A stretch of 64,000 nucleotides of DNA from ZC4RG30 sp964417875 (GTDB taxonomy: Bacteria > Pseudomonadota > Gammaproteobacteria > Steroidobacterales > Steroidobacteraceae): contig CAYQJU010000003.1 of the NCBI GenBank assembly GCA_964417875.1, positions 1 through 64,000 of the forward strand, in the 5' to 3' direction. How positions within the stretch are numbered: position 1 is the stretch's first letter; every line of letters starts with the position of its first letter. The position numbers and the translations under genes are program-made. The notes below the pieces were generated by a model that was given only the letters and a program-made list of their open reading frames with translations, searched no databases and was not told the DNA's origin. Shown piece by piece: positions 1 through 8,568 of the stretch.

Positions 1-702
1 GACCAGCGCAGCGGCTTTGCGCTGACGCTGGTGCGCATGCTGGCCTTCCGGCCCGGTGCGCCGGGCGCGGCAGCCGAGGCGCCCGCGGCGGCGGCAAAGG
101 TGTCGGGCGCCGCTGCCGTGCGCGCCAGCATGGCGCGCGCTGCCGCGCCGCCTGCAGTGGCCACCGCGCCGGTGGCACCGGCGCGCGGCGGCGCACGCGG
201 CAGCGATGGGGCGCGTGCCGCGGCTGCTGCGCCGGGCCCCGTTTCCAGGGGTACTGCGTCCACCCCGCCCGCCACGCCAGCCACTTCCCCCGCCGCAGCC
301 GCACTGCCGCTGGTGCCGGAGAACTGGTCTGCCATCGTCGGGCAGCTGGGACTGGCCGGATCCGCCCGCCAGCTCGCGGCGAACTGCGCACTGGCCGGCC
401 GCCAGGGCGGGGTGGTGCGGCTGCTGCTGGATGCGCGCGCCACGCGCACGCCGGGCAACGAGGCGCGACTCACCGAGGCGCTGTCCCGCTACCTGGGCGA
501 GGGCGTGCGGGTGCAGTTCGAGGTGCCGGCCGTCGGTGCACCGGTGACTCCGGCACGCGAACTGAAGCAGCAGGACGAAGAACGCCTTGCGCAGGCGCGT
601 GCCGCACTCGAATCCGATCCGACCATCCAGGCGCTGCAGCAGCGCATGGGTGCGACGATCTTTCCCGACTCCGTGCGACCGAACTACACCGAGGAGAACT
701 GA
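1..702 (+). CDS. dnaX: DNA polymerase III subunits gamma and tau, C-terminal part (5' end outside window)
   Basis: The frame is open from the first base and runs 233 codons. It begins with the end of domain III (TLVRMLAFRP), where the clamp-loader ATPase subunit usually passes into its linker. An alanine/proline-rich linker covers about residues 20-105. A compact C-terminal domain starting at PENWSAIVGQLGL matches the tau region that binds the polymerase alpha subunit. The AAA+ domain lies upstream of the window. The stop codon directly abuts the ATG of the next gene, the usual dnaX-ybaB-recR order. No gamma-forming frameshift site can be judged here because the relevant region is mostly missing. 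Confidence 0.9.
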   Translation, partial: DQRSGFALTLVRMLAFRPGAPGAAAEAPAAAAKVSGAAAVRASMARAAAPPAVATAPVAPARGGARGSDGARAAAAAPGPVSRGTASTPPATPATSPAAAALPLVPENWSAIVGQLGLAGSARQLAANCALAGRQGGVVRLLLDARATRTPGNEARLTEALSRYLGEGVRVQFEVPAVGAPVTPARELKQQDEERLAQARAALESDPTIQALQQRMGATIFPDSVRPNYTEEN

Positions 703-1026
703 ATGCGCGGCAACATCGGCAACATCCTGAAGCAGGCGCAGGCCATGCAGGAGAACCTGCAGAAGGCGCAGGAACAGGTAGCACAGCTCACTGCCACCGG
801 CGAGGCCGGCGGCGGCATGGTGAAGGTGACGCTGAACGGCAAGCACGAGGCGGCGCGCGTGCAGATCGATCCGGCGCTGCTCGGCGAAGACAAGGAAATG
901 CTCGAGGACCTGGTCGCCGCGGCCATCAACGACGCCACCCACAAGGTGGGCCTGGCGGTGAACGAGAAGATGGCCGGCGCAATGTCGGGGCTGTCGCTGC
1001 CGCCGGGCATGAAGCTGCCGTTCTGA
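703..1026 (+). CDS. ybaB: YbaB/EbfC family nucleoid-associated protein
   Basis: A 107-residue protein, the normal size for this family. It has an N-terminal helix rich in Gln, Lys and Glu (KQAQAMQENLQKAQEQVAQL) and the typical core MVKVTLNGKHEA. Members form dimers that bind DNA and coat the nucleoid. A GAGGAG-type ribosome site lies within the last codons of dnaX, and the ATG follows the dnaX stop without a gap, so the two are translationally linked. The dnaX-ybaB-recR arrangement supports the call. Confidence 0.95.
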   Translation: MRGNIGNILKQAQAMQENLQKAQEQVAQLTATGEAGGGMVKVTLNGKHEAARVQIDPALLGEDKEMLEDLVAAAINDATHKVGLAVNEKMAGAMSGLSLPPGMKLPF

Positions 1027-1053
1027 GCGGACCTGACCTGATCGCAGGCGGCG

Positions 1054-1653
1054 ATGAAACATCCTGAAGCGCTGGCGCGCCTGATCGAGGCGCTGCATGC
1101 GCTGCCCGGCATCGGGCCGAAGAGCGCGCAGCGCCTGGCCTTCCGGCTGCTGCAGGACAAGCGCGCGGCGGCGCGCGAACTGTCGCAGGCGCTGGAGCTG
1201 GCCGTGGAGCGCATCGGCCGCTGCCGCCGCTGCCGCATGCTGGCCGAAGGCGAGCTGTGTCCGCTGTGCGCCTCGCCATCGCGTGACGATTCGTTGTTGT
1301 GCGTAGTGGAGTCGCCGGCCGACGTGATGGCCGTGGAGAGCTCCGGCGCGTTCCGTGGCCGCTACTTCGTGCTGATGGGACATCTGTCGCCGCTGGATGG
1401 CATCGGGCCTGCCGAACTGGGCCTGCATGAGCTCGACCTGCTGCTCTCGCAGGGTGCGATCCGCGAGGTGATCCTGGCCACCAACTCCACCGTCGAAGGG
1501 GAGGCCACCGCGCATTTCATCTCCGGGATGGCGCGCGCGCGCGGAGTTTCCGCCACGCGCATCGCGCAGGGCGTGCCCTTTGGCGGGGAGCTGGAGTATG
1601 TCGACGGGGGCACGCTGGCGGCGGCACTGGCCGGCCGCCAGGACGTCGGCTGA
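1054..1653 (+). CDS. recR: Recombination mediator protein RecR
   Basis: 199 residues, full length. RecR works with RecO (and RecF) to load RecA at gaps in single-stranded DNA. An N-terminal helix-hairpin-helix region (ALPGIGPKSAQRLAF) is followed by a four-cysteine zinc motif (CRRCRMLAEGELCPLC) at about residues 57-72. The Toprim domain then carries CVVESPADVMAVE and the loop GHLSPLDGIGP. It lies 27 bp after ybaB in the same operon. The stop codon is immediately next to the stop of the convergent gene, with no spacer. Confidence 0.97.
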   Translation: MKHPEALARLIEALHALPGIGPKSAQRLAFRLLQDKRAAARELSQALELAVERIGRCRRCRMLAEGELCPLCASPSRDDSLLCVVESPADVMAVESSGAFRGRYFVLMGHLSPLDGIGPAELGLHELDLLLSQGAIREVILATNSTVEGEATAHFISGMARARGVSATRIAQGVPFGGELEYVDGGTLAAALAGRQDVG

Positions 1654-2037
1654 TCAGCGCCCGGTGGTGATTTCCAGTCGCTCGACTTCCACCCGCGGCT
1701 CACGCATGGCGCGTGCATCCACCTCACCGTGGATCTTCACCTGCGTGTCGGCGTCCACCTGCTGGCCGGTCGGAAAATCATCGTCATCGATCTCGACGGT
1801 GATCTCGCCGCTGGCGTCCCTGAACAGGTAAAGCTCGCGGCCGGTCTGCCGCACCAGCTGTCCGGAAAGTTCCACCGGCCGGTCATCGCGCGCATCGGCC
1901 AGCACCTCGCTGACACTGCGTGCCACCTCGCCCTTGCCGGAGGGCTTCGCGCCGGGGCCGGTGTACTGCGCCATGGCAAGGCCAGTGCCCAGCATGCAGC
2001 TCACGGCAATGCCGGCGATGCGGAATCGAAAGTTCAT
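1654..2037 (-). CDS. YgiW/YdeI-family periplasmic OB-fold (BOF) stress protein
   Basis: 127 residues from the ATG at 2037, preceded by a GAGGAG ribosome site. A signal peptide (RIAGIAVSCMLGTGLAMAQ) leads into a small domain with the family order VSEVLADARDDRPVELSGQ, then GRELYLFRDASGEITVEIDD, then VKIHGEVD. This is the bacterial OB-fold family (YgiW/YdeI/VisP), exported proteins linked to cation, peroxide and acid tolerance. Single gene, convergent with recR. An upstream extension is open in frame to 2145 but would place the signal peptide inside the protein, so the shorter start is chosen. Confidence 0.8.
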   Translation of the reverse strand: MNFRFRIAGIAVSCMLGTGLAMAQYTGPGAKPSGKGEVARSVSEVLADARDDRPVELSGQLVRQTGRELYLFRDASGEITVEIDDDDFPTGQQVDADTQVKIHGEVDARAMREPRVEVERLEITTGR

Positions 2038-2467
2038 GTGTCGGCTCCTCTGCATTCGCTGCAGCCTGCAGCCTGCGCGCGGACCCGGCCCGCGGTCAGT
2101 GGCCCGCTCCGCCAGCGCTTGTGGGCGCCAGCCGACAGGGCGCATGAATCGGGATGCCGCATCGCAGCAATCGCGATTCCGCCAGTCTTCCGGGCCGGGT
2201 TGACTATCCCCGCAAAGGCCCTATGCTCAAGACCATGTTGAGCTTCGCCATTGTCTGCGTCCCGACCGCGATCTTCGTTTCTGCGGGACATCTGATCCAG
2301 GGCACTTCGCCCCGGACGTAGGCGTTTTCGCGCTTCGTCCGGGGTGATTCCGGGCGAGGCAAACAACAAGTAACTGTCCTATATTTTTCCAGCCGTCCGT
2401 CAAGGCCTGTTGCCGGCATCTTCACCGGTTGCGGCCGCCCGGCGGCGTCATCCAGGAGCGGATCGAC
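2038..2467. other. Intergenic region between the divergent OB-fold gene and rnk
   Basis: 430 bp without a conserved gene. It must hold the promoters of both divergent neighbours. A TATATT hexamer at 2380-2385, in a locally AT-rich stretch, is a possible -10 element for rnk, but no good -35 accompanies it. One tiny candidate ORF (2223-2321) is listed separately. No repeat or tRNA is seen. Confidence 0.5.
2223..2321 (+). CDS. Possible 32-residue hydrophobic peptide
   Basis: An ATG-started ORF with an AAAGG five bases upstream. It encodes a short hydrophobic stretch (MLSFAIVCVPTAIFVSAGHL) that could span a membrane, ending in GTSPRT. It is not recognised. In GC-rich DNA such ORFs arise easily, and this may simply be leader sequence of rnk. 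Confidence 0.22.
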   Translation: MLKTMLSFAIVCVPTAIFVSAGHLIQGTSPRT

Positions 2468-2902
2468 ATGCAGTACCAGACATCCGGTGCGGCAATACTG
2501 CCCCAGATCGTGATTCCCGCAGGCGACTATGACCGGCTGATGGATCTGGCCGGCACGGCCGAGCGCATCGCGCCGGACGTGGCCGACTACCTCAGCCGCG
2601 AACTGGAACGTGCGCAGATCGTGCCCGACCAGGATTTCGAGCCGGGCGTGGCGCGCGTGGGCTCGCTGGTCACCTATGAGGACCAGAGCGGCCAGCAGCG
2701 CGCCATGACGCTGGTGTGGCCGCAGGAGGCCAGCCTGCAGGACAACCGCATCTCGGTGCTGACCTCGATCGGTGCGGCATTGCTCGGCCTGCGCGCCGGC
2801 CAGTCGATCGAATGGCCCTCGCCGGTGGGTGGCGCGCGTCGCCTCACCGTGGTGACCGTGCAGGATCCGCGATCGCGCCCGATGCCCGATCGCGCCGCAT
2901 AG
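2468..2902 (+). CDS. rnk: Rnk-type regulator of nucleoside diphosphate kinase (GreA/B C-terminal fold)
   Basis: 144 residues from the ATG at 2468. The N-terminal half (PQIVIPAGDYDRLMDLA, then LSRELERAQIV) is the short coiled-coil of Rnk. The C-terminal half is the FKBP-like domain shared with GreA/GreB (VGSLVTYEDQSGQQRAMTLVWP, later ISVLTSIGAALLGLRAGQSI). Rnk binds RNA polymerase near the secondary channel but lacks the cleavage-inducing acidic tip of GreA. Length and order fit Rnk better than GreA (about 158 residues). An in-frame upstream start at 2429 has no support. Confidence 0.85.
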   Translation: MQYQTSGAAILPQIVIPAGDYDRLMDLAGTAERIAPDVADYLSRELERAQIVPDQDFEPGVARVGSLVTYEDQSGQQRAMTLVWPQEASLQDNRISVLTSIGAALLGLRAGQSIEWPSPVGGARRLTVVTVQDPRSRPMPDRAA

Positions 2903-2910
2903 CACGGCCA

Positions 2911-3843
2911 TCAGCGCGGGCGGGCTGCCCGCTCGCGCGCCGGCCGCTGTTCCCACAGCTGCGCATAGAGCCGGCGCAGCCTCCGGTAGCTCTCGTAGCG
3001 GCGCGCATCCATCACCGCGGCATCCACCGCGTTGCGCACGGCGCAGCCGGGCTCGTGCAGGTGCTGGCAATCCTGGAAGCGGCATTGCGGCGCGAGGCGC
3101 GCCACTTCGCGAAAGCCCAGCGTCGCAGGTTCCAGGTCATCGATGGCGGGCGCGAAATCACGCACGCCGGGTGAGTCCATCAGGCGTGCGCCGGCGCCGC
3201 ATTCATACAGGCGCGAGGCGGTGGTGGTGTGGCGTCCTTCTTCATCGCGCATCAGGCCGCCGATGGCAATGTCTTCGGCATCGGGACACAGCTGGCGCGT
3301 GATGGACGACTTGCCGACGCCGGACTGGCCGACGAGGATGGTGGTGTTCGCGCGCAGCGCATCGCGCAGCGGCTGCATCTGCGCTGCCGGCCCTGCGTCA
3401 TCGACCGGCTGGTTGGCACTCACGTGCAGCACCACATAGCCCAGCGCGGCATGCACCTGCAGATGCTGCGCCAGCGCCTCGGCTTCATCCAGGTCGCATT
3501 TGTTCAGCACGATGAGGCCAGCGAGGCCTGCGCATTCGGCGGCACAGAGGTAGCGGTCGAGCAGGAACAGGTCGGGCGCGGGCAAAGGCGCAATGACCAC
3601 GCCCAGTTGCGAGAGGTTGGCTGCCAGGGGTTCGCTGCGGCCGCGCAATGTGCTGCGGCGAAGGAAGGTGCTGCGCGGCTGGATGCCCGTGACGAGCAGT
3701 TCGCCGTTCTGGAAATCGCAGTCTACCTGATCGCCACAGACGATTTCGAGCTTCCGCCCCAGGGGGCGCGCCTTGTACTGTGTGCCGACTGCGTCACGCA
3801 GCAGAAGATGCCTTCCATAGGTGGCGATGACTTCGGCGATCAC
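2911..3843 (-). CDS. rsgA: Small ribosomal subunit biogenesis GTPase RsgA
   Basis: 310 residues from a GTG at 3843. A YjeQ/RsgA OB domain (VIATYGRHLLLRD) comes first, then the circularly permuted GTPase with motifs in the order G4 (NKCD), G1 (GQSGVGKSS) and G3 (DSPG), then the zinc knuckle (CRFQDCQHLHEPGC). RsgA helps mature the 30S subunit. The frame is open upstream to 4227, but that part is the antisense of orn. The GTG leaves only 10 bp to the orn start, so the rsgA promoter must lie inside orn, as expected for this gene pair. Confidence 0.93.
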   Translation of the reverse strand: MIAEVIATYGRHLLLRDAVGTQYKARPLGRKLEIVCGDQVDCDFQNGELLVTGIQPRSTFLRRSTLRGRSEPLAANLSQLGVVIAPLPAPDLFLLDRYLCAAECAGLAGLIVLNKCDLDEAEALAQHLQVHAALGYVVLHVSANQPVDDAGPAAQMQPLRDALRANTTILVGQSGVGKSSITRQLCPDAEDIAIGGLMRDEEGRHTTTASRLYECGAGARLMDSPGVRDFAPAIDDLEPATLGFREVARLAPQCRFQDCQHLHEPGCAVRNAVDAAVMDARRYESYRRLRRLYAQLWEQRPARERAARPR

Positions 3844-3853
3844 GAACCCTAGA

Positions 3854-4453
3854 ATGCCACAGACCGCTTTCCACGAGATATCCGTGCAGAATCGCGACAA
3901 CCTGATCTGGATCGATCTGGAAATGACCGGGCTGAAGCCCGAGCTCGACACCATCATCGAGATCGCCACCGTGGTGACCGATGCGCAGCTGCGCATCCTC
4001 GCCGAGGGTCCGGTCCTCGCGATCCACACCAGCGACGAGGTCCTGGCCGGCATGGATGAATGGAACACGCGCCAGCATGGCGCCAGCGGCCTCATCACGC
4101 GCGTGCGCGAGAGCCGCGTCACGCTGGCTGATGCCGAGTCCGCAACGCTCGACTTCCTGAAGGAATGGGTGCCGGGCGGCGTCTCGCCGATGTGCGGCAA
4201 CAGCATCTGCCAGGACCGGCGCTTCATGGCGCGGCAGATGCCGCAGCTGGAGCGTTACTTCCACTATCGCAACCTCGACGTGAGCAGCGTCAAGGAGCTG
4301 GCGCGCCGCTGGGCGCCGCAGCTGGTGGCAGGCTTCGAGAAGCAGGCCACGCATCTGGCGCTGGCCGACATCCACGATTCGATCCGCGAGCTCCAGTTCT
4401 ATCGCAGCCGGCTGTTCGTCGAAGCTGCGCAGGCACCGGTGGTGGCCGCGTGA
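3854..4453 (+). CDS. orn: Oligoribonuclease (3'-5' exonuclease of short RNA)
   Basis: 199 residues from the ATG at 3854; a GTG at 3884 would give a length closer to E. coli Orn and cannot be excluded. DEDDh exonuclease residues are visible: D and E in IWIDLEMTGL, D in CGNSICQDRRFM, and the final H and D in HLALADIHDSI. The enzyme degrades RNA dinucleotides and pGpG and is essential in many gammaproteobacteria. It is divergent from rsgA, and its stop overlaps the GTG of the next gene. Confidence 0.96.
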   Translation: MPQTAFHEISVQNRDNLIWIDLEMTGLKPELDTIIEIATVVTDAQLRILAEGPVLAIHTSDEVLAGMDEWNTRQHGASGLITRVRESRVTLADAESATLDFLKEWVPGGVSPMCGNSICQDRRFMARQMPQLERYFHYRNLDVSSVKELARRWAPQLVAGFEKQATHLALADIHDSIRELQFYRSRLFVEAAQAPVVAA

Positions 4454-4929
4454 GCGTCGACCTGCGCAGCGAGTCGCGGCTGCCCACCAGCTGGCGGGCG
4501 CGGCCGCGTGGCTTTGCGGCGCTGATGTCGCTGTACGAGAGCAACTACCTGCGACTCACGCAGCTCACCGGCGACCCGGCGAAGCTGCGCGGCGAGCGCA
4601 TCTCGCACGTGGCTGGTGGCTGTGACCTGAAGCTCACCGTGCTCGAGCAATGTCCCTACACCACCACCGTCGGCCTCACGCACCTGTTCCACGATGCGGC
4701 GGCGGTGGGCGCCGGCCTTGAGACCTTCATCACCTATCCTGACGTGCGCATCCGCGTCTATACCGATGCGCGCATGGCCCAGGCGCAGCACTGGCCCGCA
4801 GACCGTCCCGAGCCCGTGTCGGGCCATCCGCTGCAGGCAGAGCGTGAACTGGAGCAGCGCTGGCTGCACAACAACATGTTAAACAAGTGGCTGGAGTACT
4901 GCCTGGAGCTGGGACACCACCTGGCCTGA
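4450..4929 (+). CDS. DUF1249 protein (YqiB-like)
   Basis: 159 residues from a GTG that overlaps the orn stop (GTGA). Family features are the opening FAALMSLYESNYLRLTQL and the central LKLTVLEQCPYTTTVGLTHLF, followed by PDVRIRVYTDARMAQA and the C-terminal RWLHNNMLNKWLEYCLELGH. The function of YqiB-type proteins is unknown; in E. coli the gene sits beside cpdA and nudF. The overlap indicates co-translation with orn, a possible link to RNA or nucleotide turnover by position only. Confidence 0.85.
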   Translation: MSVDLRSESRLPTSWRARPRGFAALMSLYESNYLRLTQLTGDPAKLRGERISHVAGGCDLKLTVLEQCPYTTTVGLTHLFHDAAAVGAGLETFITYPDVRIRVYTDARMAQAQHWPADRPEPVSGHPLQAERELEQRWLHNNMLNKWLEYCLELGHHLA

Positions 4930-4942
4930 ACGGACTTTCCGC

Positions 4943-6010
4943 TTGCTGACGTCCGACCACACCAACTGGATTGGGAAGATCCTGCGTACCCGGGTGAAAC
5001 TGCAGCACCCGGAAGCGCCCGAGGATGCGCGTCTCATCCAGCTGTTCCGCAACCGCGCGGAACTGAAGAAGGTGCTGGCCGAATCACAGGACGAAGTACA
5101 CCGCCTGAAGGACCGGATGAAGCTGCAGGAGGCGGCCACCTCGCGCGTGCGCGAGCAGCTGCAGCGCCTGGAGGCCTTCCTCGGCCAGCCGGTCAGTGGC
5201 CTGCATTGCCTGGTGCACTACCAGCTGCGCGAGCTGTGGGCCACCGGTCACAGCCAGATCGCAGCCCTGGTGCGCGAGCTGGCCAAGGCGCGCGAGGAGC
5301 GCGAGCGCAAGCAGTTCCTGGCCGACCTGAACCGCCAGCTCTTCGAGCGCCAGCAGGCTGCGCGGGCCGCCGCCGCGCGGGCCGAGGGTGCGGCCGCGGA
5401 TGCACGCGCGCGGCTCGCGGCATTGCAGGCGGCGCTGGGCGCATCGCAGCGCTGGTGGCACTTCTTCCGCCGCCGCGAGCTGCTGCGCCAGAAGCCGGGC
5501 ATCGAGGCCGAGGTCGCCTCCACCGGCAACGAACTGCATGAGGTGCGCGCCCAGCTGGTGAAGATCGAGGAGGCCGGCGGCGCGAAGTATCCGGGCCTGT
5601 CGCTGGACGCGCGGCGCATGCTGAACCTGACCATCCTGGCCGCCGCCCAGTCACTGGCGCTGCGCGTCACGCCGCACACGCTGGTACGGCGCATGGTCGA
5701 TGCCATGTCGCGCGCCGAGCCGCCGATGGAGGGCAGCGCCGAGCAGGCGATGGCGGCGATGCAGGAGATTGCCCGGGTGCGTGCGGCCCTCACGCAGAAT
5801 GCGCAGGGCCTGGCCGCCGAGGCGCGACGCCTGGCCGACCACCTGGCCGCCCATGTGCAGTACCGCCTGCCGGGCGAGACCCACCCGCGGGATGAATCGG
5901 TGTATCAGGCGCTGCGGTCGGGCCTGCCGCGTGGCCAGCAGATGCACTGGGACCTGCTGGGGCAGGACATGTGGGGTGTCTCGGCGCTGCTGTACAACGC
6001 CGAGGAATAG
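4943..6010 (+). CDS. Unrecognised coiled-coil protein
   Basis: 355 residues if started at the TTG at 4943; no ATG is available before residue 59, so the start is uncertain. The first 60 residues are mixed. About residues 35-80 and 115-215 are strongly heptad-like and rich in Arg, Glu, Gln and Ala. A short aromatic-basic patch (RWWHFFRRRELLRQK) sits near residue 172. The last third is helical and ends VSALLYNAEE. No signal peptide, membrane segment or catalytic motif is evident. It follows the YqiB-like gene by 13 bp and may share its transcript. Not assigned to a family. Confidence 0.7.
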   Translation: MLTSDHTNWIGKILRTRVKLQHPEAPEDARLIQLFRNRAELKKVLAESQDEVHRLKDRMKLQEAATSRVREQLQRLEAFLGQPVSGLHCLVHYQLRELWATGHSQIAALVRELAKAREERERKQFLADLNRQLFERQQAARAAAARAEGAAADARARLAALQAALGASQRWWHFFRRRELLRQKPGIEAEVASTGNELHEVRAQLVKIEEAGGAKYPGLSLDARRMLNLTILAAAQSLALRVTPHTLVRRMVDAMSRAEPPMEGSAEQAMAAMQEIARVRAALTQNAQGLAAEARRLADHLAAHVQYRLPGETHPRDESVYQALRSGLPRGQQMHWDLLGQDMWGVSALLYNAEE

Positions 6011-6013
6011 CGT

Positions 6014-6032
6014 CGGCCCGCTCCATGCGGGC
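6014..6032. terminator. Hairpin between convergent genes, possible weak bidirectional terminator
   Basis: A 7-bp GC stem (GGCCCGC/GCGGGCC, 5-base loop) lies just after the coiled-coil gene and before the end of prc. A second small stem (TGGCGG/CCGCCA) follows at 6057-6070. Neither has a T-run, so function as an intrinsic terminator is doubtful. Confidence 0.3.
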
Positions 6033-6074
6033 CACAGTCATCCCATCGCAGTCGCTGGCGGCAACCGCCAGGCG

Positions 6075-8237
6075 CTACTTCTGCGCCACCCTTCCCGGCG
6101 CGGCCGGCAGGCCGGCCACCACATCGCCGACGATCTGCGTGGTGCGTTCGAGCAGCACGTCCGGCGTCTTGCCGCTGCCATCGAGGCTGCTGTTCTCGTC
6201 CGCGGTGGCCTTTTCCATCTCCTCGAGCGAGGCGAAGGTGGTCAGCCCCTTGGCCTTGCGCCGCTGGTTCTCGCGGGCCAGCCGCTCGGCGTCGAGCCGT
6301 TCGCGCTCGGCCTTGCGTTCGGCGAGGTTCAGCGACAGCGAGGTTTCATTGCGCAGCTGCTCGGCCGCGGCAATGCTGTCGACCAGCCAGCGGAAGTCCG
6401 GATCATCCGCCGCGCGCGCCGCTTCGGCCTTTTCAAGCTCGGTGGCCGAGGGCACACGCGAGGTCATGCTGACGCGGCGGAAGCTGGCCGGCTGGATGCG
6501 ATCCCAGGGCAGGGCACCCTTCAGTGCGCTCTCGCCGACCTGCTCCAGGTCGATCGCGGAGGGCAGGGCGATGTCCGGCTCGACGCCCCGATGCTGCGTG
6601 CTCTCGCCGGTGACCCGGTAGAACTTGCCGATGGTGACAGTGAGCTGGCCCTGCACCGGCGTGTTGCTCCAGCGATCCAGCGGCACCAGGTTCTGCACCG
6701 TGCCCTTGCCGAAGCTGCGCTGGCCGATGACATAGCCGCGACCGTAGTCCTGGATGGCGCCGGCGAAGATCTCCGATGCCGAGGCGCTGTAGCGATCGAT
6801 CAGCACCACCATCGGGCCGTCGTACATGGTGCCGGCGGAGGGGTCATCGAGCACTTCGACGCGACCGGTGTAATCCTTCAGCTGCACCACCGGTCCGCGG
6901 TCGATGAAGAGTCCCGTCAGCGCGGTGGCCTCGGGCAGGAAGCCGCCGCCATCGCCGCGCAGGTCGAGGATCAGCCCGTCGATGGGACCCTCGGTGCGCA
7001 GCTCCTCGAGCAGGTTGGCCACATCGCGCGTGGTGCTGCGGAAGTCCCGCTCGCCGCGGGCCTCGGCCTCTACATCGCGATAGAAGGTGGGCACGCTGAT
7101 CACGCCGATGTTCAGCTCCTTGCCGTTGCGCGTGACCTTGCGAAGTTCCTTCTTCGAGGCCTTGTTCTCGAGCGTGACCTTGCCGCGGGTGAGCTCGACG
7201 ATCTTCTCCGGCGAGCCCGGCGCGGCGCCGGCCGGCAGCACCTGCAGGCGCACCACCGTGCCGCCCTTGCCGCGGATCAGGTCGACCACATCGTCGAGGC
7301 GCCAGCCGATGACATCCTCGAATTCGCCATTGCCCTGCGCGATGGCGGTGATGCGGTCGTTGATGCCCAGCGTGCCGGCTGCGGCGGCCGGGCCGCCGGG
7401 CAGCAGGTTCACGATGCTGGCGTAGTCATCCTCGGACTGCAGCGTGGCGCCGATGCCCTCATAGGACAGGCTCATCTCGATGCGGTATTCCTCGGAATTG
7501 CGCGGCGAGAAATAGTTCGAGTGCGGATCGAAGGTGCGCGCATAGGCGTTCATCAGGTTTTCGAACACCTCGTCGGCGGTCACCTGCTCGGCACGCTTCA
7601 GCACCCGCTCATAGCGCTTCTTCAGCGTCTCGGCGATCTCGGGCCACTCCTTGCCGGTGAGCGCCAGCGACAGCGCATCGTTCTTCACGCGCTGGCGCCA
7701 CAGCTCGTCGAGCTGCTCGCGCGTGGTGGGCCAGGGCGCCTCCTCGCGGTCGAACTCGAAGGATTCGACGGCGCTGAAATCCGGCTCGGTCTCGAGCAGC
7801 GCCAGCGCATGCTCGACCCGCTCGCGGTTGCGCTGCTGCAGGCGCGCATACATCAGGAAGGCCGGCTCGACATTGCCGCTGTTGATCATGTCGTCGAAGC
7901 GCAGCCGGTACTGCTCGAACTCGGCCACATCGCTGGCCAGCAGATAGAAGCGCTGGCCGTCGAGCGAATCCAGGTAGCGCTCGTAGATCTGCGGCGACAT
8001 GCGATCATCGATCGTGGCGCGCCGGTAGTGCGCACTCTCGAGCAGCACCTTGATGCGCTTTGAGATCAGCCGATGGCCTTCGGCCGGCGCCAGCGCCCCC
8101 TCGGGCAGCAGGCTCTGGGCCTGGCCCGCAGGCGCTCCGGTGGATCCTCCGCCAGTCAGGCAGAGCAGCAGCAGCGCCGAGAGCGCGACCGTGCCCAGGG
8201 GACGGCGCGTGCGCCTTGTCAGTTCGTTTACAGTCAT
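6075..8237 (-). CDS. prc: Tail-specific (C-terminal processing) protease, S41 family
   Basis: 720 residues from the ATG at 8237, comparable with E. coli Prc (682). A signal sequence (LGTVALSALLLLCLTGG) marks a periplasmic protein. A long N-terminal helical domain is followed by a PDZ domain (IVNLLPGGPAAAAGTLGINDR, about residues 240-330) and the S41 protease core. The catalytic serine lies in SASASEIFAG and the lysine in RSFGKGTVQN. A C-terminal extension of about 180 charged residues matches the Prc-specific tail domain. Prc trims penicillin-binding proteins and degrades murein hydrolases and tagged proteins. Divergent from the small membrane gene at 8268. Confidence 0.95.
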   Translation of the reverse strand: MTVNELTRRTRRPLGTVALSALLLLCLTGGGSTGAPAGQAQSLLPEGALAPAEGHRLISKRIKVLLESAHYRRATIDDRMSPQIYERYLDSLDGQRFYLLASDVAEFEQYRLRFDDMINSGNVEPAFLMYARLQQRNRERVEHALALLETEPDFSAVESFEFDREEAPWPTTREQLDELWRQRVKNDALSLALTGKEWPEIAETLKKRYERVLKRAEQVTADEVFENLMNAYARTFDPHSNYFSPRNSEEYRIEMSLSYEGIGATLQSEDDYASIVNLLPGGPAAAAGTLGINDRITAIAQGNGEFEDVIGWRLDDVVDLIRGKGGTVVRLQVLPAGAAPGSPEKIVELTRGKVTLENKASKKELRKVTRNGKELNIGVISVPTFYRDVEAEARGERDFRSTTRDVANLLEELRTEGPIDGLILDLRGDGGGFLPEATALTGLFIDRGPVVQLKDYTGRVEVLDDPSAGTMYDGPMVVLIDRYSASASEIFAGAIQDYGRGYVIGQRSFGKGTVQNLVPLDRWSNTPVQGQLTVTIGKFYRVTGESTQHRGVEPDIALPSAIDLEQVGESALKGALPWDRIQPASFRRVSMTSRVPSATELEKAEAARAADDPDFRWLVDSIAAAEQLRNETSLSLNLAERKAERERLDAERLARENQRRKAKGLTTFASLEEMEKATADENSSLDGSGKTPDVLLERTTQIVGDVVAGLPAAPGRVAQK

Positions 8238-8267
8238 GATCTCGAGGCTAGAAGGAGGGTAGGGGTT

Positions 8268-8552
8268 GTGCAACCGCTGGCGGCACTGTTCGGCATCATC
8301 ATGGGGTCCTCGGTCGCGCTGCTCGCAGGCCTCATCATGACATTGTTGGTGTTCGCGCTGCTGCCGGAGTTCCACGACCGGCTGTCAGGCGAATTCCGAC
8401 CCTTGGGCAAGGCGATTGCATGGGCTACGCTGCTCACGGCCACTTCGGTAGCCGCATTCTGGTCGGAAGTGAAAAGGCTCGCGTGGCGGCTCTGGGCGGC
8501 AGCAGGAATGGGCCTGTCCGTCGCCATGGTGACGGCGTATTACTGGCCCTGA
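8268..8552 (+). CDS. Small membrane protein of unknown function
   Basis: 94 residues from a GTG, with a strong GGAGGG ribosome site 8 bases upstream that decides the start. Three hydrophobic stretches are visible: LFGIIMGSSVALLAGLIMTL, then AIAWATLLTATSVAAFW, then LWAAAGMGLSVAMVTAYYW. A short polar loop separates the first two. The gene starts only 30 bp from prc on the other strand, so their promoters overlap. Family not recognised. Confidence 0.65.
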   Translation: MQPLAALFGIIMGSSVALLAGLIMTLLVFALLPEFHDRLSGEFRPLGKAIAWATLLTATSVAAFWSEVKRLAWRLWAAAGMGLSVAMVTAYYWP

Positions 8553-8568
8553 ACAAGGCCGGAACGGA

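Noticed and set aside
5700..8063. A 787-codon open frame on the plus strand
   Set aside because: Antisense to prc and the end of the coiled-coil gene; no domain is visible.
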